From: JACCSI01 sp035575715
GTDB taxonomy: Bacteria; Acidobacteriota; Vicinamibacteria; Vicinamibacterales; UBA2999
DNA: 64,000 bases
NCBI GenBank assembly: GCA_035575715.1
Contig: DATLXN010000019.1
Coordinates: 1 to 64,000, forward strand
Reading direction: 5' to 3'
Positions 62,759 to 64,000 of this stretch are shown here, one piece after another (positions within the stretch are counted from its first letter, which is position 1; every line of letters starts with the position of its first letter). The notes beneath the pieces are model-generated. The model ran no database searches. It saw only the letters and a program-made list of their open reading frames with translations, and was not told where the DNA came from. The position numbers and the translations under genes were made by a program.

Positions 62759-62772
62759 CTCTCCCTCCGCCA
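62759..62772 (+). repeat. attR: 14-bp copy of the tRNA-Ser 3' end
   Basis: CTCTCCCTCCGCCA, identical to 52,665-52,678. It lies between the integrase and the chromosomal GAF regulator gene. Confidence 0.85.
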
Positions 62773-62784
62773 CCTTCCTAGTCG

Positions 62785-63516
62785 CTAGCGGATCCCCAAC
62801 GCCTTAATTCGCGAGGCCAGCGTCGTCGGCTTCATCCCCAGCAGCGCCGCCGCACCGTCGGGCCCGAAAATCTTGCCGTTGGTCCGGGCGAGCGCGGCTT
62901 CGAGTGTGTGGCGCTCAAACTCGCGAAGTTCGGCACGCGTGATGATCGCTGGAGCGGCTGCGGCGACGACGGCGTGAGGGTGCGGATGTTCCCGCAACTC
63001 ACTCACCCTGGCCGCGAGAAAATCGCTCACAAAGCGCAAGTCGTCGAGCGTTTCCGCAGACGGCACGGCGCGGTCGAAGACGGCGAGGACACCGAGGGTC
63101 TGCGCGCCTGTGCGGATGGGGAAGCCGAGAAAAGAGCGAATGCCTTGACGGGACACCCAGCCCGGATTCGCCAGCCAGTCTTCGTCGCCGCGAAGGCCCC
63201 GGACGACCATCGGCTGACCAGATTCTGCAATTTGAGCGATCTTGCCGCTGCCGCGTCGCAGATAGCTGAATTCGCCATTGAGGCGGCCATAGTTGCCGCC
63301 CCCGGTCGGTGCGCCGGCACTGCCCATCAGCCGCAGACCGAAGTCATCGTCTCTCAACCACACCCGGCAGAGCACCACCGATGGCGCGGCCAGTCCGTCC
63401 GCGACGATTTGACACAGCTCCGCTGGCGTTCCGGCCCGCAAGGCGGCAATCAACGCATCGCGCAAATCAGGCAGCAATCGCGAGATATTACGATATTTCG
63501 TTGTAGATAAACACAA
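62785..63516 (-). CDS. GAF-domain regulator with a Fis-type helix-turn-helix, no AAA+ domain
   Basis: 243 residues if the TTG at 63,516 is the start. Upstream codons overlap operator-like palindromes, so the start is uncertain. A GAF domain at about 25-165 (LCQIVADGLAAPSVVLCRVWL...GIRSFLGFPIRTGAQTLGVLAVF) is followed by a C-terminal Fis/HTH_8 segment (LEAALARTNGKIFGPDGAAALLGMKPTTLASRIKALGI). This is the usual layout of NtrC-type activators of the FhlA/NorR kind without the sigma-54 ATPase. It is probably a small-molecule-sensing DNA-binding protein. Confidence 0.8.
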   Translation of the reverse strand: MCLSTTKYRNISRLLPDLRDALIAALRAGTPAELCQIVADGLAAPSVVLCRVWLRDDDFGLRLMGSAGAPTGGGNYGRLNGEFSYLRRGSGKIAQIAESGQPMVVRGLRGDEDWLANPGWVSRQGIRSFLGFPIRTGAQTLGVLAVFDRAVPSAETLDDLRFVSDFLAARVSELREHPHPHAVVAAAAPAIITRAELREFERHTLEAALARTNGKIFGPDGAAALLGMKPTTLASRIKALGIR

Positions 63517-63552
63517 CGATATTTCGTAGTTACTAAAACCACGAAATTTCGT
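63490..63552. promoter_or_regulatory. Three 12-bp palindromes upstream of the GAF-Fis gene
   Basis: ACGATATTTCGT at 63,490 and 63,516 and the perfect palindrome ACGAAATTTCGT at 63,541, spaced 26 and 25 bp. They bracket the likely start of the regulator gene, which suggests autoregulation. The surrounding sequence is AT-rich. Confidence 0.75.
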
Positions 63553-63712
63553 AGTGTCGATACGGCGGACTATGGATGCCGGGTCGCGGCGGCGTACTGG
63601 CTACTGGGACCCGGTATACAGCGACCCGGACCCCGAAACCCCTCGGAGGAGCCCCAAAACGCGCGGCCGCGCCAGAAGAGGGCAGGTCCATTTTCCGTGC
63701 TACGTTGGACGC

Positions 63713-64000
63713 GTGAAATTTTCCGTTCGCGTATTCGCAAGTGTCACGCTCGTCGCCTCACTCTCGCTGGTCGCCGCGTGCGGCGGGCGCGACGACTTCG
63801 AAGCAGAAGGGCAGCCGTCAGCCATGGCCGATTCAGGAATTACCGCACTTCAGAAGAATGACGTTACGCCGGGCACGGGCGCCGAAGCCACAGCCGGCCA
63901 GACCGTGCGCGTCCATTACACCGGGTGGCTCTACGACCCGTCCAAGCCGGATAAGAAGGGCGACAAGTTCGACAGCTCCAAAGATCGCAATGAGCCGTTC
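63713..64000 (+). CDS. FKBP-type peptidyl-prolyl isomerase lipoprotein, N-terminal part (cut by window edge)
   Basis: From a GTG at 63,713 the frame stays open to the window end (96 codons). The signal ends in the lipobox LVAAC. After a linker, VTPGTGAEATAGQTVRVHYTGWLYD is the FKBP opening, and GDKFDSSKDRNEPF leads to the expected F-x-L-G-x-x-V block beyond the edge. It is probably a periplasmic, lipid-anchored folding helper. Confidence 0.88.
   Translation, partial: MKFSVRVFASVTLVASLSLVAACGGRDDFEAEGQPSAMADSGITALQKNDVTPGTGAEATAGQTVRVHYTGWLYDPSKPDKKGDKFDSSKDRNEPF

Larger units (their letters stand above)
52665..62772. mobile_element. Integrative island at tRNA-Ser, 10.1 kb, carrying type I restriction-modification
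   Basis: Bounded by the 14-bp direct repeat CTCTCCCTCCGCCA (52,665-52,678 in the tRNA 3' end and 62,759-62,772). It contains hsdR, hsdM and hsdS, a second tyrosine recombinase with a small helix-turn-helix partner, an AlpA-type regulator, an unknown protein and, next to the right end, a P4-type integrase. The ends are AT-rich compared with the chromosome. No conjugation, replication or capsid genes are seen, so it would need outside help to transfer. Confidence 0.9.

Noticed and set aside
63556..63712. Gene or RNA between the GAF regulator and the FKBP gene
   Set aside because: The stretch is GC-rich with no frame, tRNA or clear hairpin that I can support. It probably holds the FKBP promoter.

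Overview
This is a GC-rich chromosomal window from a Gram-negative-type bacterium. It contains the replication origin neighbourhood and one integrated island. The gene set (Wzm/Wzt exporter, heptose-1-phosphate adenylyltransferase, periplasmic parvulin chaperone, several secreted S9, M3 and DUF885 peptidases, a UpxY-type NusG paralogue) and the style of the repeats suggest Acidobacteriota, perhaps Vicinamibacteria. That placement is an inference from gene content and not from a search.

Layout. 1-488: the end of an IS3-family element abutting the C-terminal half of a Uma2-family nuclease gene. 485-13,360 (minus): fcl, dusB, a NusG paralogue, a parvulin chaperone, an S9 peptidase, mfd, hldC and a Wzt/Wzm polysaccharide exporter. 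13,447-19,619 (minus): ATP synthase genes b', b, delta, alpha, gamma, beta, epsilon; the a and c subunits are not here. 19,766-30,246 (minus): selD, parB, parA, rsmG, mnmG, mnmE, jag, yidC, yidD, rnpA and rpmH, with two parS-type sites. 30,250-30,734: probable oriC with DnaA boxes. 30,735-39,475 (plus): dnaA, dnaN, gyrB, gyrA and a lipoprotein gene; recF is not between dnaN and gyrB. 39,499-46,033 (minus): pcrA/uvrD, glmS, glmU and rsmI. 46,106-52,519: DUF885 peptidase, FmdB-type zinc ribbon, galU, serS and an M3 peptidase. 52,589-52,678: tRNA-Ser(UGA), which is the attachment site of a 10.1-kb island ending at 62,772. The island carries a type I restriction-modification system, two tyrosine recombinases, an AlpA-type regulator, a helix-turn-helix/zinc protein and an unknown protein. 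62,785-64,000: a GAF-Fis regulator with three palindromic operator-like sites, and the start of an FKBP lipoprotein.

Three things stand out. First, selD is longer than its simple open frame: it has an in-frame UGA exactly at the catalytic Cys position followed by a strong hairpin, so SelD is very probably itself a selenoprotein. Second, the window is peppered with quasi-tandem arrays of short words of mostly 7 bp (GGGATCA, AGTGCTG, GTCGGTC, TTCAAAG, GTGCCGG and others). They lie between genes, in inverted pairs, and in frame inside conserved genes (dusB, mfd, the S9 peptidase, wzt). Third, another repeat type strings GC-rich hairpins together with a TGGGA spacer in three intergenic gaps. The repeat classes look like a genome-wide invasion process and are the best candidates for something under-described.
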